Shown here: positions 17,435-27,300 of the stretch, one piece after another | How the letters are laid out: the number at the start of each line of letters is the position of its first letter | How positions within the stretch are numbered: position 1 is the stretch's first letter | Notes under the pieces: generated by a model | The model's database searches: none | What the model was told of the DNA's origin: nothing | What the model saw: only the letters and a program-made list of their open reading frames with translations | Origin: JAAURB01 sp049649525 | GTDB lineage: Bacteria > Cyanobacteriota > Cyanobacteriia > Cyanobacteriales > Microcoleaceae | Direction: 5' to 3' | Assembly (NCBI GenBank): GCA_049649525.1 | Contig: JBARZE010000053.1 | Span: forward strand, 10,476 to 74,475 | Length of the DNA stretch: 64,000 nt | Made by a program: the position numbers and the translations under genes

Positions 17435-18493
17435 TCAATTAGTCAGTTGAGTGTTAATTAATTGAGCAGGAAGAGGCTTAGAGAATAAATAACCTTGTCC
17501 CTGCTGACAGCCTAACTGTTGAAGTTGAGTTAGATCATCTAATGTTTCGATTCCTTCGACAATCACATCGACATTTAAACTCGAGGCCAATAACAGAATT
17601 GCCTGAATCATTGTCCATTGTCTGCCTCGGACAAAAGTATTATCAATTTTGATCGCATCAATTGGCCAGTCCTGCAGACGAGACAGAGAAGAATATCCTG
17701 TACCAAAATCATCAATATGCAGCGAAATACCGATTGCTTTGAGCCGATGTAAACATTTGAGGGCTAAAGGTGAATCATCGAGAAAAGCGCTTTCAGTAAT
17801 CTCTAAATGCAGATTTTCAGGTGCTAAACCCGTTTGCTGCAAGATCTTTTCAATCTGTTGAGGTAGATGAAAATTAGAAAGCTGTAGCGTTGAAAGATTG
17901 ACACTCATCGTTAGAGATGAAGCTTTAGGAAACTGTTGTTGCCAACTCACCATTTGACAACAGGCTTGTTCGAGTACCCAAAGCCCGAGAGAATCAATTA
18001 ATCCAGTCGTTTCTGCAATGGGAATAAATTCATTGGGAGAAATCCATCCTCGCGTCGGATGCTGCCATCGAGTGAGCGCTTCAAACCCAATCATGTCTTG
18101 AGTTTTAAAATCTACAATCGGTTGATAATAAAGCTGAAGTTGTTGATGCTCAAGTGCTGCTTCTAATTCATTTTCCAATCTCAAGCAAGCTATATTAGCA
18201 GAAGACAAGCCAATCATTGAAGCTGTAGATTGACTTTCCATCGCTTGAATGAGACGAACTAAGCGACGAGAATTTTTCAGGGCAATATCGAGCAAACGTT
18301 GACCTGTCTGAGAAAAACTACCAAATTGGCCAGAATGTAAAATTTTGAGTGCACCTTCAATCGAGGTGATGGGTGTTTGTAGCTCCCGACTAATTGTTTG
18401 ATGTAACTCTTCTGAAGGCGAGCAAAAGCTAGAGGCAAATTCATGAGAATAGCTTAAGGGATTTTGATTCGTATCTTGAATAGGGATAGTCAT
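17435..18493 (-). CDS. EAL-domain c-di-GMP phosphodiesterase with HisKA-like N-terminus
   Basis: A 352-aa protein. Residues 28-90 match a kinase dimerisation domain (ELHQTISRELQTPITSIEGA, then GQRLLDIALKNSRRLVRLI), but the phospho-acceptor His is Arg36. No ATPase domain follows. From about residue 112 an EAL domain begins: FEALTRWQHPTRG, VNLSTLQL, LEITESAF, IDDFGTGYSSLSRL, IDAIKID, VIVEGIET and GCQQGQGYLFSKPL. The ExL, Asn, Glu, Asp-Asp, Lys and Gln positions needed for catalysis all look intact, so it probably hydrolyses c-di-GMP. The HisKA-like part may dimerise with a real histidine kinase. It is convergent with the receiver gene at 17008. Confidence 0.9.
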   Translation of the reverse strand: MTIPIQDTNQNPLSYSHEFASSFCSPSEELHQTISRELQTPITSIEGALKILHSGQFGSFSQTGQRLLDIALKNSRRLVRLIQAMESQSTASMIGLSSANIACLRLENELEAALEHQQLQLYYQPIVDFKTQDMIGFEALTRWQHPTRGWISPNEFIPIAETTGLIDSLGLWVLEQACCQMVSWQQQFPKASSLTMSVNLSTLQLSNFHLPQQIEKILQQTGLAPENLHLEITESAFLDDSPLALKCLHRLKAIGISLHIDDFGTGYSSLSRLQDWPIDAIKIDNTFVRGRQWTMIQAILLLASSLNVDVIVEGIETLDDLTQLQQLGCQQGQGYLFSKPLPAQLINTQLTN

Positions 18494-19175
18494 TGTTTAG
18501 CAAAATTTTAAGGGTTTGGTGCTTCATGTAAAGGCTGTAACACAACACAAATTGAAATCTTGACTACATCACGGCCTAGATCTTTCTAGGACATCAGTCA
18601 TGATCTGAGTCCAAATATTTCAAGTAATCTTGATGCTATCCCATTCTACCCAAATAGATCTAGTTTCAGGGAAATCAAAAATATCATTCTTGAATACACC
18701 AAGTTAAAGTATCGAAGATATACGAACATGATGCCTAATCTCAGACATCCAATATTTTCTTTAAGCTCAGTAGATTGCTCGCTGTTGAGTAGATGAGCCG
18801 CTAAATCAATAGCTCTAAAAAGCTATTTTTGAAACTCGTCGCACCTGTAAGTAAAAAACTTATTCAATACTATAACACTTTCGGCTCTCAAACTACACAG
18901 TGGACAGGATAAATATTGTTCACCCGCCACGCTCAAAATCAAAAACATCAGATAGCACTCAGCCTGATACAGAGCAATATCCGTGAATTCCCTGAAATAT
19001 CATTAGATCAAAAACGGTAAACTGAAGAAAGAATAAATGATAGTGGCTATTGAATTAAAATAAATCATACAGAATGGCCAATTTGGTATGCTTTGAAATT
19101 CAGCTCATTTTCTGCTTGAAATCTCCCAATTGAAGCATCGCTTATTTTTGCTGAAAGTTTAAGTCAAATTAGCTC
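18494..19175. other. 682-bp divergent intergenic region
   Basis: This lies between the EAL gene (minus) and the hybrid kinase gene (plus), so it holds both promoters. It is AT-rich. I found no convincing small ORF, RNA gene or long palindrome. Its size is unusual for this window. Confidence 0.55.
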
Positions 19176-22100
19176 ATGTCCCTCACCCCTCTAAATTCCC
19201 TTTTTAGCAAAACTCTTGCTAAAGTTCCACTACAAGTCGCTCTGACAGTTCCTTTGGTTGTTCCTATTGTTGGAGCTGTTAGTTTGGTGGGTTATTTATC
19301 TTTTAGGAGTGGAGAAAAGGCCGTTCGTAATTTGATTGCTAACTTAGGAGAAAAAGTAGCCAATGAAATTGAATATCATTCTTATAATTATTTAGAAAAA
19401 CCTCATCAAATTCATCAATCTATTTTGTCGGCTATTTATAATAAAGATATTGATATTAATAATTATCGACAGCTCCAATGTTACTTTTGGCAAAGTGTCA
19501 AACAGCCTAATCTAATTAATCATATTGGAATTGGTAAACCCAATGGAGATGTAATTGCTGTTGAAAGAGAATTTGAACATTCATTAGATATTTTAGTTGA
19601 AATCCGAGATCAATATAGTAACTTAGAACGAGAAACTTATCAGCTTGACAGTCAATGTAATCTGAGCCAATTGATCAGTTCTCAACCTTATGATGCTCGT
19701 GAGCGTTCTTGGTATCAAACAGCAATTACGGCAGGAAAACCCACTTGGAGTCCTTTTTATCTTTCAGCTTCAAAATCACGGCTAGGATTGAGTGCTGTTA
19801 CGCCTCTTTATACCTCTCAACAACAGCTATTAGGTGTTCTACATAGTGAAGTGACCTTAGATCGTTTTGCGGCTTTTCTACATAACTTAGAGATCAGTTC
19901 TTCGGGACAAGCATTAGTGATAGAACGCTCAGGAAACTTAATTGCTTCGACCGCAGAGTCAGCTACACAGTTATCAAATGGTAAAATAACCAGAAAACTG
20001 ATTAGTCAAAGTGACAGTCCTCTGATTCAATTTATCTCTCAACAGATTTTAGAAAAATTAGAATCTTTTGAAAAAATAACTCAACATCAATATTTTACTT
20101 CTAGTTTTTTAGGAGATAAATACTTAGTATATCTTACACCTTTACAAGATATTAGAGGTCTAAACTGGTTAATCGTAGTGATTATTCCTGAAGCAGATTT
20201 TATGCAGGAGATTCAAGCCAATACTCATACTACATTTGTCTTCTGCTTATTTACATTATTGGTGGCAATTCTGTTTGGCTTAATGACAACTCGATGGGTG
20301 ATTCAACCGATTCTACGCCTTAATCAATCCGCTAAAAGTTTGGCAAATCGTAACTGGAAACAAGTCAAGATTAATCTAGAGCGTTCTGATGAATTAGGAG
20401 AATTATCTGAGTCATTTAATCAAATGGCAACACAAATTCAGCAATATTTTTTAGACTTGAAATCTATGAATGCTGCCTTGTCCGCCAGTCAACGGCAACT
20501 GACGCATATTTTAGAAGCTGTTCCTGTCGGTGTAGCAGTATACGACCATGCAGGAAACCTTTATTATGCCAATCAAACCGCACAAAAATTATCAGGAATT
20601 ACCATCAGTCAAGACATAGAAACTCGTAAATTTACTCAAGGATATCCTATTTATCAAGCCGGAACTTCTAATTTATATCCCCCGGAAAATTTGCCAATTA
20701 CACGAGCTCTAACAGGACAACAGGTTTATGTCGATGATTTAGAAGTTCGTCAACCCCATAAAACCATTATACTTGAAGCCTGGGCCACCCCCATTCAAGA
20801 TCCATCAAATAAAGTAATTTCTGCCATTAGTGCATTTCAAGATATTAGTGAGCGCAAAAAATCAGAATTAATCTTAGCAGAACAATCAAAGTTAGCTCAA
20901 TTTAGCTCAGATGTGGGTTTAGCACTAGCTCAAACTTATACTCTTGATGAAATTTTACATCGCTGCACAGAAGCAATGGTTCAACATCTCAATGCTACTT
21001 TTGCACGAATTTGGTTCTTGAATACCCAAGAAAATATTTTAGAATTAAGAGCGAGTTCAGGATTATACACTCATCTCGACGGCCCTCATAGTCGTATTCC
21101 AGTTGGCAAGTTTAAAATTGGCTTAATTGCACAAGAACGAAAATCTCACATTACAAATAATGTATTTGAGGATGAACGAGTCGGGGACAAAGAATGGGCA
21201 AAACGAGAAGGTATAATCTCTTTTGCTGGGTATCCTTTAATGGTAGAGGAAAAGTTAGTGGGGGTAATTGCGATGTTTTCTCAGCAAAAATTACCTGAAA
21301 TACGCCTGCAAGGCTTAGAATTGGCAATGAATACGGTTGCCTTAGCAATTGAACAGAAAATTTCAGAACAGTTACTTGCAGAATCAAATAAAAATTTAGA
21401 AAAAAGAGTTAAAGAACGGACTGCAGAATTAATCATTGCTAAAGAAAAAGCAGAGATTGCAAATCAAGCAAAAAGTACCTTTATTGCGAATATGAGCCAT
21501 GAACTCCGTTCTCCTCTCAATGCTATTTTAGGCTTTGCTCAAGTGATGATTCGTTCTCAACGGCTATCACAAGAAGATCAAGAAAATATTGGAATTATTG
21601 CTCGCAGCGGCGATCATTTATTGACATTAATTAATCAAGTTTTAGATTTATCTAAAATTGAAGCCGGACATATTACTTTAAATAAATCCAGCTTTAATTT
21701 ATACCAATTCCTTTATGATTTAGAAGATATGTTTCTTCTAAAAGCAGATGAAAAAAAGTTACAGCTTATTTTTGAGATTCATCCTAATGTTCCGCAATAC
21801 ATTCGCAGTGATGAAGTTAAGCTGCGTCAAATCCTGATTAATTTACTAAATAATGCTTTGAAGTTTACAACAGAAGGAGGTATCTGTGTCCGTCTCTCGT
21901 CTAAAACTAATCAACATCAACAACAAACAGATTCTACAGAAAAAATTATTCTTTATTTTGAAGTAGAAGATACGGGTTTTGGCATTGCTCCAGAAGAACT
22001 CGATAGCTTATTTGAAGCATTTGTTCAAACTCAAGCTGGACAACAAGCACAAGAAGGAACAGGCTTGGGACTTCCAATTAGCCGTAAATTTATTCATCTC

Positions 22101-22871
22101 ATGCAAGGAGATATTCAGGTGCAGTCTAAGGTTAATGTTGGTACTCTGTTTAAGTTTAGAATTAATGTAGAACTCGCTGATGAAACTGAGATAGAAACTT
22201 ATACAGAAAAGCGTCGGGTTATTGGCTTAAAAAGCTCTCAAAATCAGTACAAAATTTTGGCAGTTGATGATAAAATTCTCAATCGTCAACTACTTGTTAA
22301 GTTACTCACACCCTTAGGATTTGTAGTTAAAGAGGCTTGTAATGGTCAAGAAGCAATTGAGGTTTGGCAACAATGGAATCCCCATTTAATTTGGATGGAT
22401 ATGAGAATGCCGGTAATGGATGGATACGAAGCGACTCGACAAATTAAATCAACCACTCAAGGTCAAGCAACAGCAGTTATTGCTCTAACAGCCAGTGTAT
22501 TTGAAGAAGAAAAAGCAATGGTATTATCTGCGGGTTGTGATGATTTTATGCGTAAGCCTTTTCGAGAGGTAGAAATTTTTGACATGATGAGTAAACACAT
22601 TGGGGTTCAATATTTATATGATAATTCTAATTTCGATAATTATTCAATTCGAGTTCAAGACAATGATGCCACAATTTTAGCGGCTTTATCAGCTTTATCT
22701 CCGACTTTGCTTGAGTCCCTGAAGCAAGCAATTTTGAGAGCTGATTTAGATTTAATTGAACCGATTGTCAACAAAATTCAGCAAGCTAACCCATTGTTAG
22801 CAAGTACTCTGCAAAATAATTTTGATCGGTTTGAGTACGAACATATTTTAACACTAATTAGTAAAGTTTAA
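19176..22871 (+). CDS. Membrane hybrid histidine kinase (Cache-HAMP-PAS-GAF-HisKA-HATPase-REC)
   Basis: A 1231-aa sensor. Membrane segments at about 18-42 and 349-372 flank a periplasmic Cache-type sensor (RERSWYQTAITAGKPTWSPF). Then come HAMP (from QPILRLNQSAKSLANRNWKQ), a PAS domain (ILEAVPVGVAVYDHAGNLYY), a GAF domain (about 580-730), HisKA (FIANMSHELRSPLNAILGFA) and HATPase (NLLNNALKFT, DTGFGIAPEE, GTGLGLPIS). A C-terminal receiver has KILAVDDKILN, WMDMRMPVMDG and DFMRKPF. The C-terminal tail of about 70 aa is helical, with no clear HPt histidine. It is the first gene of an apparent run of four; the next gene starts 16 bp later. Confidence 0.93.
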   Translation: MSLTPLNSLFSKTLAKVPLQVALTVPLVVPIVGAVSLVGYLSFRSGEKAVRNLIANLGEKVANEIEYHSYNYLEKPHQIHQSILSAIYNKDIDINNYRQLQCYFWQSVKQPNLINHIGIGKPNGDVIAVEREFEHSLDILVEIRDQYSNLERETYQLDSQCNLSQLISSQPYDARERSWYQTAITAGKPTWSPFYLSASKSRLGLSAVTPLYTSQQQLLGVLHSEVTLDRFAAFLHNLEISSSGQALVIERSGNLIASTAESATQLSNGKITRKLISQSDSPLIQFISQQILEKLESFEKITQHQYFTSSFLGDKYLVYLTPLQDIRGLNWLIVVIIPEADFMQEIQANTHTTFVFCLFTLLVAILFGLMTTRWVIQPILRLNQSAKSLANRNWKQVKINLERSDELGELSESFNQMATQIQQYFLDLKSMNAALSASQRQLTHILEAVPVGVAVYDHAGNLYYANQTAQKLSGITISQDIETRKFTQGYPIYQAGTSNLYPPENLPITRALTGQQVYVDDLEVRQPHKTIILEAWATPIQDPSNKVISAISAFQDISERKKSELILAEQSKLAQFSSDVGLALAQTYTLDEILHRCTEAMVQHLNATFARIWFLNTQENILELRASSGLYTHLDGPHSRIPVGKFKIGLIAQERKSHITNNVFEDERVGDKEWAKREGIISFAGYPLMVEEKLVGVIAMFSQQKLPEIRLQGLELAMNTVALAIEQKISEQLLAESNKNLEKRVKERTAELIIAKEKAEIANQAKSTFIANMSHELRSPLNAILGFAQVMIRSQRLSQEDQENIGIIARSGDHLLTLINQVLDLSKIEAGHITLNKSSFNLYQFLYDLEDMFLLKADEKKLQLIFEIHPNVPQYIRSDEVKLRQILINLLNNALKFTTEGGICVRLSSKTNQHQQQTDSTEKIILYFEVEDTGFGIAPEELDSLFEAFVQTQAGQQAQEGTGLGLPISRKFIHLMQGDIQVQSKVNVGTLFKFRINVELADETEIETYTEKRRVIGLKSSQNQYKILAVDDKILNRQLLVKLLTPLGFVVKEACNGQEAIEVWQQWNPHLIWMDMRMPVMDGYEATRQIKSTTQGQATAVIALTASVFEEEKAMVLSAGCDDFMRKPFREVEIFDMMSKHIGVQYLYDNSNFDNYSIRVQDNDATILAALSALSPTLLESLKQAILRADLDLIEPIVNKIQQANPLLASTLQNNFDRFEYEHILTLISKV

Positions 22872-22887
22872 GCTTGGGAGAGATGTA

Positions 22888-24312
22888 ATGAATTTAGAAT
22901 ATATAGACAATTACAAAGGAGATATATTAGCGGTTGATGATACACCCGAAAATCTAAGATTGTTAACCAACTTATTACGAGAATATGGCTATAAGGTTCG
23001 ACCAGTTCCTAATGGGAGTATGGCTTTATCTGTAATCGAAATGTCAGCTCCCGATCTAATTTTGCTAGATATTATGATGCCAGATATCAATGGCTATGAG
23101 GTTTGTCAAAAGCTAAAAAATAAGACAGAATATGCTCATATTCCTATAATTTTTATCAGTGCTATTGATGATATGATTGACAAAATTAAAGCCTTTGAAG
23201 TCGGAGGAGTAGATTATATTACTAAACCTTTTCAAGTCGAAGAAGTATTAGCCCGAGTGGAAACTCACTTAAAAATTCACTTACTTCAAAAAAGTTTGCA
23301 AGATAAAAATAATGAGCTGGAATCTACATTAAAACAACTGCGTAAAGCTCAAAATCACTTGGTTCAGTCTGAGAAAATGGCAGCGCTAGGTCAACTCGTC
23401 GCAGGGATTGCTCACGAAATTAATACACCGCTTGGTGCTATTCGTTCTTCAATTGAAAATATCACTAGTTTTTTAAGTAATAACTTAGAAAAGATACCTC
23501 AATTTTTAGAGCAGCTTAGTTTAGAAAGACAGCAAGAGTTGTTTGCTCTTTCTCGCAACTCTCTTAAACATAAAGTACCTTTTTCTAGTAAAGAAAAAAG
23601 GAAATTTAAACGAACGCTAGCCCAACTATTATCAAAAGAAAATATTGATAATTCCGATATAATTGCTGATACATTAGTCGATTTAGGAGTGTATGAAGAT
23701 ATTACAGATTTATTACCGCTTTTGAAAGATAAAGATGGAGAAGATATCTTAAATGTGGCTTATCAGATTTCAAGTGTTGAAAAAAGTGCTCAAACAATTA
23801 AAATAGCAACAGATCGAGCCGCTAAAGTCGTCTTTGCATTAAAAACTTATGCACGCCACGATCAAACCGGAGTCAAAACAGAAACTAATATTACAGAGGG
23901 AATTGATACAGTTCTAACCCTATATCATAATCATCTTAAGCATGGCGTTGAAGTGATTCAAAATTATGACGATCAACTTCCGACCCTCATGGCTTATGCT
24001 GATGAGCTGAATCAGGTTTGGACTAATTTAATTCACAATGCTTTACAAGCAATGAACAATCAAGGGACACTGATTATTAATACTTTCCAGCACAATAATC
24101 ATATTATAGTTCAGATTACAGATAGTGGTATGGGAATGACTCCCGATATTTTATCTAAAATATTTGATCCATTTTTCACAACAAAATCTGCGGGAGAAGG
24201 AAGTGGTTTAGGATTAGATATTGTTAAAAAAATTATTAAAAAACATGAAGGGAAAATTGAGGTTGAATCAGTTCCGGGAGAAACCACCTTTACTGTTACT
24301 TTACCGATCTGA
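22888..24312 (+). CDS. Receiver-histidine kinase
   Basis: A 474-aa protein with an N-terminal receiver (ILAVDDTPENLRLL, LILLDIMMPDINGYEVC, YITKPFQVEEVLARV), then a coiled coil (about 130-160), an H-box in AALGQLVAGIAHEINTPLGA and an ATPase domain (NQVWTNLIHNALQAMN, DSGMGMTPDI, FDPFFTTKSAGEGSGLGLDI). All key residues are present. About 100 residues are inserted between the H-box and the ATPase domain, a known variant of this kinase group. It sits 16 bp behind the hybrid kinase and very likely shares its transcript, so it may receive phosphate from it. Confidence 0.93.
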   Translation: MNLEYIDNYKGDILAVDDTPENLRLLTNLLREYGYKVRPVPNGSMALSVIEMSAPDLILLDIMMPDINGYEVCQKLKNKTEYAHIPIIFISAIDDMIDKIKAFEVGGVDYITKPFQVEEVLARVETHLKIHLLQKSLQDKNNELESTLKQLRKAQNHLVQSEKMAALGQLVAGIAHEINTPLGAIRSSIENITSFLSNNLEKIPQFLEQLSLERQQELFALSRNSLKHKVPFSSKEKRKFKRTLAQLLSKENIDNSDIIADTLVDLGVYEDITDLLPLLKDKDGEDILNVAYQISSVEKSAQTIKIATDRAAKVVFALKTYARHDQTGVKTETNITEGIDTVLTLYHNHLKHGVEVIQNYDDQLPTLMAYADELNQVWTNLIHNALQAMNNQGTLIINTFQHNNHIIVQITDSGMGMTPDILSKIFDPFFTTKSAGEGSGLGLDIVKKIIKKHEGKIEVESVPGETTFTVTLPI

Positions 24313-24393
24313 ATATAGAGTCAATATCAGCTTTTTTGAGTCCATGTTAAACTGAGCCTTTTCTCAACTTTAAGTAATTTTTGCAATCAAATA

Positions 24394-24400
24394 AAAGGAG
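24394..24400 (+). promoter_or_regulatory. Ribosome binding site setting the start at 24411
   Basis: AAAGGAG ends 10 bases before ATG 24411, which selects this ATG over the in-frame TTG at 24381. Confidence 0.75.
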
Positions 24401-24410
24401 ACTTTTTGTA

Positions 24411-24815
24411 ATGGGTAAGCCAATGATTTTATGTGTAGATGATGAATCTGTGATCTTAAATAGTCTCAAAATTCAATTGAAAAATGCATTTCAAGATAGA
24501 TATAATTATGAAATGGCAGAGAGTGCAGAGGAAGCTTGGGAAATATTGGAAGAAATGCAGGCAGAAGACTCTGAAATTTTAGTGATTGTCTCAGATTGGT
24601 TAATGCCGGGCGCTAAAGGAGATGAATTTTTAATTAAGGTTCATCATCGCTTTCCTCAAGTGCTTAAAATTATGTTGACTGGACAAGCTGATGGAGAAGC
24701 GATTGAGCGTGCAATTCATGATGCTGATTTATATCGATGTTTACACAAACCATGGAATCATGAAGAGCTTGTTGAAACAATTAAATCTGGATTAAAAATT
24801 AAAAATAATGTCTAA
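24411..24815 (+). CDS. Single-domain response regulator
   Basis: A 134-aa receiver with MILCVDDESVILNSL, phospho-acceptor Asp in IVSDWLMPGAKGDEFL, MLTGQADGEAI and CLHKPWNHEELVETI. The LTGQAD and KPW blocks are typical of receivers that pair with GGDEF or HD-GYP outputs. The start is set at the ATG behind a good AAAGGAG. The last eight bases overlap the next gene (ATGTCTAA), indicating translational coupling to the diguanylate cyclase. Confidence 0.92.
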   Translation: MGKPMILCVDDESVILNSLKIQLKNAFQDRYNYEMAESAEEAWEILEEMQAEDSEILVIVSDWLMPGAKGDEFLIKVHHRFPQVLKIMLTGQADGEAIERAIHDADLYRCLHKPWNHEELVETIKSGLKIKNNV

Positions 24816-25863
24816 ACCTGTGATCATTTGTATTGATGATGAGCCAACAATTCTAGATAGCTTAAAGCGAGAGCTTCGTTCTGCTGTGGGGGATCAATGT
24901 CTAATTGAACTAGCTGAAGGAGGAGCAGAAGCACTAGAATTAATCCATGATTTAAAGTCTCAACGTCAGGAGGTGGCTGTTGTTCTGTCTGATTACATTA
25001 TGCCCGGGATGAAGGGAGATGAATTGCTGCGTAAAATTCATGAGCAATCTCCTAAAACGCTGAAAATATTACTCACAGGACAAGCTGATTTACCGGCTAT
25101 TGGCAATGCGATTAAATATGCTAAGCTGTACCGTTATGTTGCCAAACCTTGGGAATCAGAAGATCTAAAATTGACAGTGAATGAAGCGGTTTATAGCTAT
25201 CTCCAAGAACAAAAGTTACAACAGCAGAACTTAGAACTTCAGCGACTGACTCAAGCCCTACAACAAGCTAATTTAGAGCTGCAACGTTTAGTCACAATTG
25301 ATGGTTTAACTCAATTATCGAATCGACGACATTTTGATGATTATTTATCTCATGAATGGCGACGCATGATACGAGAAAATCAATTTTTGTCCTTAATTCT
25401 TTGTGATGTTGATTTTTTCAAACGATATAATGATTATTACGGTCACCTTTCAGGAGATGACTGTTTAAAAAAGATTGCTCAAGCCATTCAATCTTCAATT
25501 CATCGTCCGGCTGATTTAGCTGCTCGTTATGGCGGCGAAGAATTTGCCGTAATTTTACCCAATACTCCTTTAAATGGAGCGATTACTGTCGCTAAAATTA
25601 TTCAACAAACAATAAAAGCTCTTAATATCCCTCATCATCAATCTTTGATTTGTGATACCGTTACCCTAAGTTTGGGAGTGTGTAGCATGATCCCTGATGA
25701 TTCATTTTCTCCAGCTAGTCTAATTGAAACTGCCGATCAAGCTTTGTATAGTGCTAAGCAACAAGGTCGCAATCGCTTTGCTTCAAAAATACATATGACA
25801 AATCACAAAATCACAAATCATGACTCAGCAGATTTAAATTCTCCTCACTCTGCTAATGGCTAG
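24808..25863 (+). CDS. Response regulator diguanylate cyclase (REC-GGDEF)
   Basis: A 351-aa protein. The receiver (1-125) has ICIDDEPTILDSL, VVLSDYIMPGMKGDELL and YVAKPWESEDL. A coiled-coil linker rich in Gln and Leu covers about 130-165. The GGDEF domain has DGLTQLSNRRHFDDYL, CDVDFFKRYNDYYGHLSGD and the active site RYGGEEFAV. An inhibitory-site RxxD (RPAD) lies five residues before GGEEF, so product inhibition by c-di-GMP is expected. It overlaps the preceding receiver gene by 8 bp. It likely makes c-di-GMP on phosphorylation by the kinases upstream and may be opposed by the EAL protein at 17435. Confidence 0.95.
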   Translation: MSKPVIICIDDEPTILDSLKRELRSAVGDQCLIELAEGGAEALELIHDLKSQRQEVAVVLSDYIMPGMKGDELLRKIHEQSPKTLKILLTGQADLPAIGNAIKYAKLYRYVAKPWESEDLKLTVNEAVYSYLQEQKLQQQNLELQRLTQALQQANLELQRLVTIDGLTQLSNRRHFDDYLSHEWRRMIRENQFLSLILCDVDFFKRYNDYYGHLSGDDCLKKIAQAIQSSIHRPADLAARYGGEEFAVILPNTPLNGAITVAKIIQQTIKALNIPHHQSLICDTVTLSLGVCSMIPDDSFSPASLIETADQALYSAKQQGRNRFASKIHMTNHKITNHDSADLNSPHSANG

Positions 25864-26068
25864 AAATGATCTCAGTATCAAGCCCCGTAATAACTGTTTC
25901 TGTTTTCTAATATGTGACTCGGTTTGTGATTGATATCGCCTTTTTTATAGCTGATATTCTCTAAATTTCATCCCTCTCACCCGATCCAACTGGAGTTAGG
26001 GATTCCTACACATCGTCGCTCTCGATCGCCCTCGGGAGAGGCTGAAACACTCCCATACTCGATTGGGT

Positions 26069-26392
26069 CTAAGGATCAACTGATCCTAAATGTTCACAAC
26101 TAATCCAGAGAATTCCTAAAATCACCGTTACAACTGTTAAACTAGAAGCTAGTTCAATTGCTAAAGCCAATGCAATAATGGCAGAACCCATCTGGCCAAT
26201 GTAGGCAAGATTCCGAAAACATGAGTATAACAGGGGATTAGGGGGAGTTGACTTGAGATCCGGCTCAGCTTGATTAACCTGTTGAAGTTTCTGGGATTCT
26301 GACAAAAGACAGAATTGAGAATTGACTAGGGTAGACTGATAGGAAGTTTTTGTTGAATTAATTTTTATCGCTTGATTGGATGTAAACTGCAT
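26069..26392 (-). CDS. Possible small membrane protein
   Basis: A 107-aa ORF with a hydrophilic N-terminal half rich in Ser and Gln and two hydrophobic stretches at about 66-100 (IGQMGSAIIALALAIELASS, VVTVILGILWI), suggesting a membrane hairpin. I do not recognise it. There is no strong ribosome binding site. It stands alone between the signalling island and the sigma-factor gene. It may be real because the hydrophobic pattern is clean, but it could be a chance ORF. Confidence 0.4.
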   Translation of the reverse strand: MQFTSNQAIKINSTKTSYQSTLVNSQFCLLSESQKLQQVNQAEPDLKSTPPNPLLYSCFRNLAYIGQMGSAIIALALAIELASSLTVVTVILGILWISCEHLGSVDP

Positions 26393-26640
26393 AATTTTTA
26401 AGTTGAGCTTGATCCGAAGTGAATCCTTACTCAGATATCATCCAAAAGATAGAAAATTATGCACCTTGTTACAAAACTTTACATTATTCTTCCTGGAGGA
26501 AACCCGAAGGCTATGAGAAGAGGGCAAAGAGACAATAACCCGTAAAAACGGATAAACTTAATAAAACTCAACATAATTTTTATAGAGAGTTTGCGTAATT
26601 TTTTTGCCAATGGCTGATATCTGTTATAGATGGCATTGGC

Positions 26641-27288
26641 TTGCACTCACCAGAATTGGGAATGAGACGAGACCTTGACAACGATCCGATATATCAATTG
26701 ATTGCTCGAACCTGTCAATATCCTCCTGATAGTCTAGAACGTCAGCGAGGTTTGACCCGAGTTGTCCAAGCTATCATCCGATCGGGCAAACTGTGGCGGG
26801 ATAGCTCCCCAGAGTACGATGATGCCTTACAGCAAACTTGGCTGTATCTTTGTCGGAATCTGTGTGAAGCGACCACTGCCAAAAGCCCCTATGATGCAAC
26901 TCGCAGTAGTGTGATTACATGGCTAGATCGATATCTCAAGCAGCGACTAGAAGATCTACGTCGCCAATCGTACCAACAACGTACAATTGCAAGCTTAGAT
27001 GCCGAGAAAGCCCCTACACCTGCTGCCCCCTCTCCCATACCACCAATTTTGGAAGAGGTCAAGGAATGGGCTCGAACCGATCCTAATGGTGAGTTATGCC
27101 GAACACATATTAAGGGACATCCAGAAGTCAACTGCCAAACGTTAATTCTGCGACGGTTACCGCCAAGAAGTTCTTGGGAAGAACTCTCAAAAGAATTTGG
27201 TGTGCCGATTACAACCCTCAACAGTTTTTACCGACGCCAATGTTTTCCCCGCTTACGCCAGTTCGGAGAGCATCAGGGATATCTGTAA
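26641..27288 (+). CDS. ECF-like sigma-70 family factor (cyanobacterial type)
   Basis: A 215-aa sigma-like protein. A region-2-like helix pair includes YDDALQQTWLYLCRNLCEAT and SSVITWLDRYLKQRLEDLRR; the C-terminal region-4-like helix-turn-helix is SSWEELSKEFGVPITTLNSF followed by YRRQCFPRLRQF. The linker is Pro/Ala-rich (about 118-135). The start may be TTG 26641 or ATG 26662; neither has a clear ribosome binding site. The gene is followed after 12 bp by the DUF1822 gene and then the CHAT-CHASE2 gene, an order I recognise from other cyanobacteria. It probably directs transcription of the adjacent genes, but its target promoter is unknown. Confidence 0.8.
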   Translation: MHSPELGMRRDLDNDPIYQLIARTCQYPPDSLERQRGLTRVVQAIIRSGKLWRDSSPEYDDALQQTWLYLCRNLCEATTAKSPYDATRSSVITWLDRYLKQRLEDLRRQSYQQRTIASLDAEKAPTPAAPSPIPPILEEVKEWARTDPNGELCRTHIKGHPEVNCQTLILRRLPPRSSWEELSKEFGVPITTLNSFYRRQCFPRLRQFGEHQGYL

Positions 27289-27300
27289 GGTAACAATATA

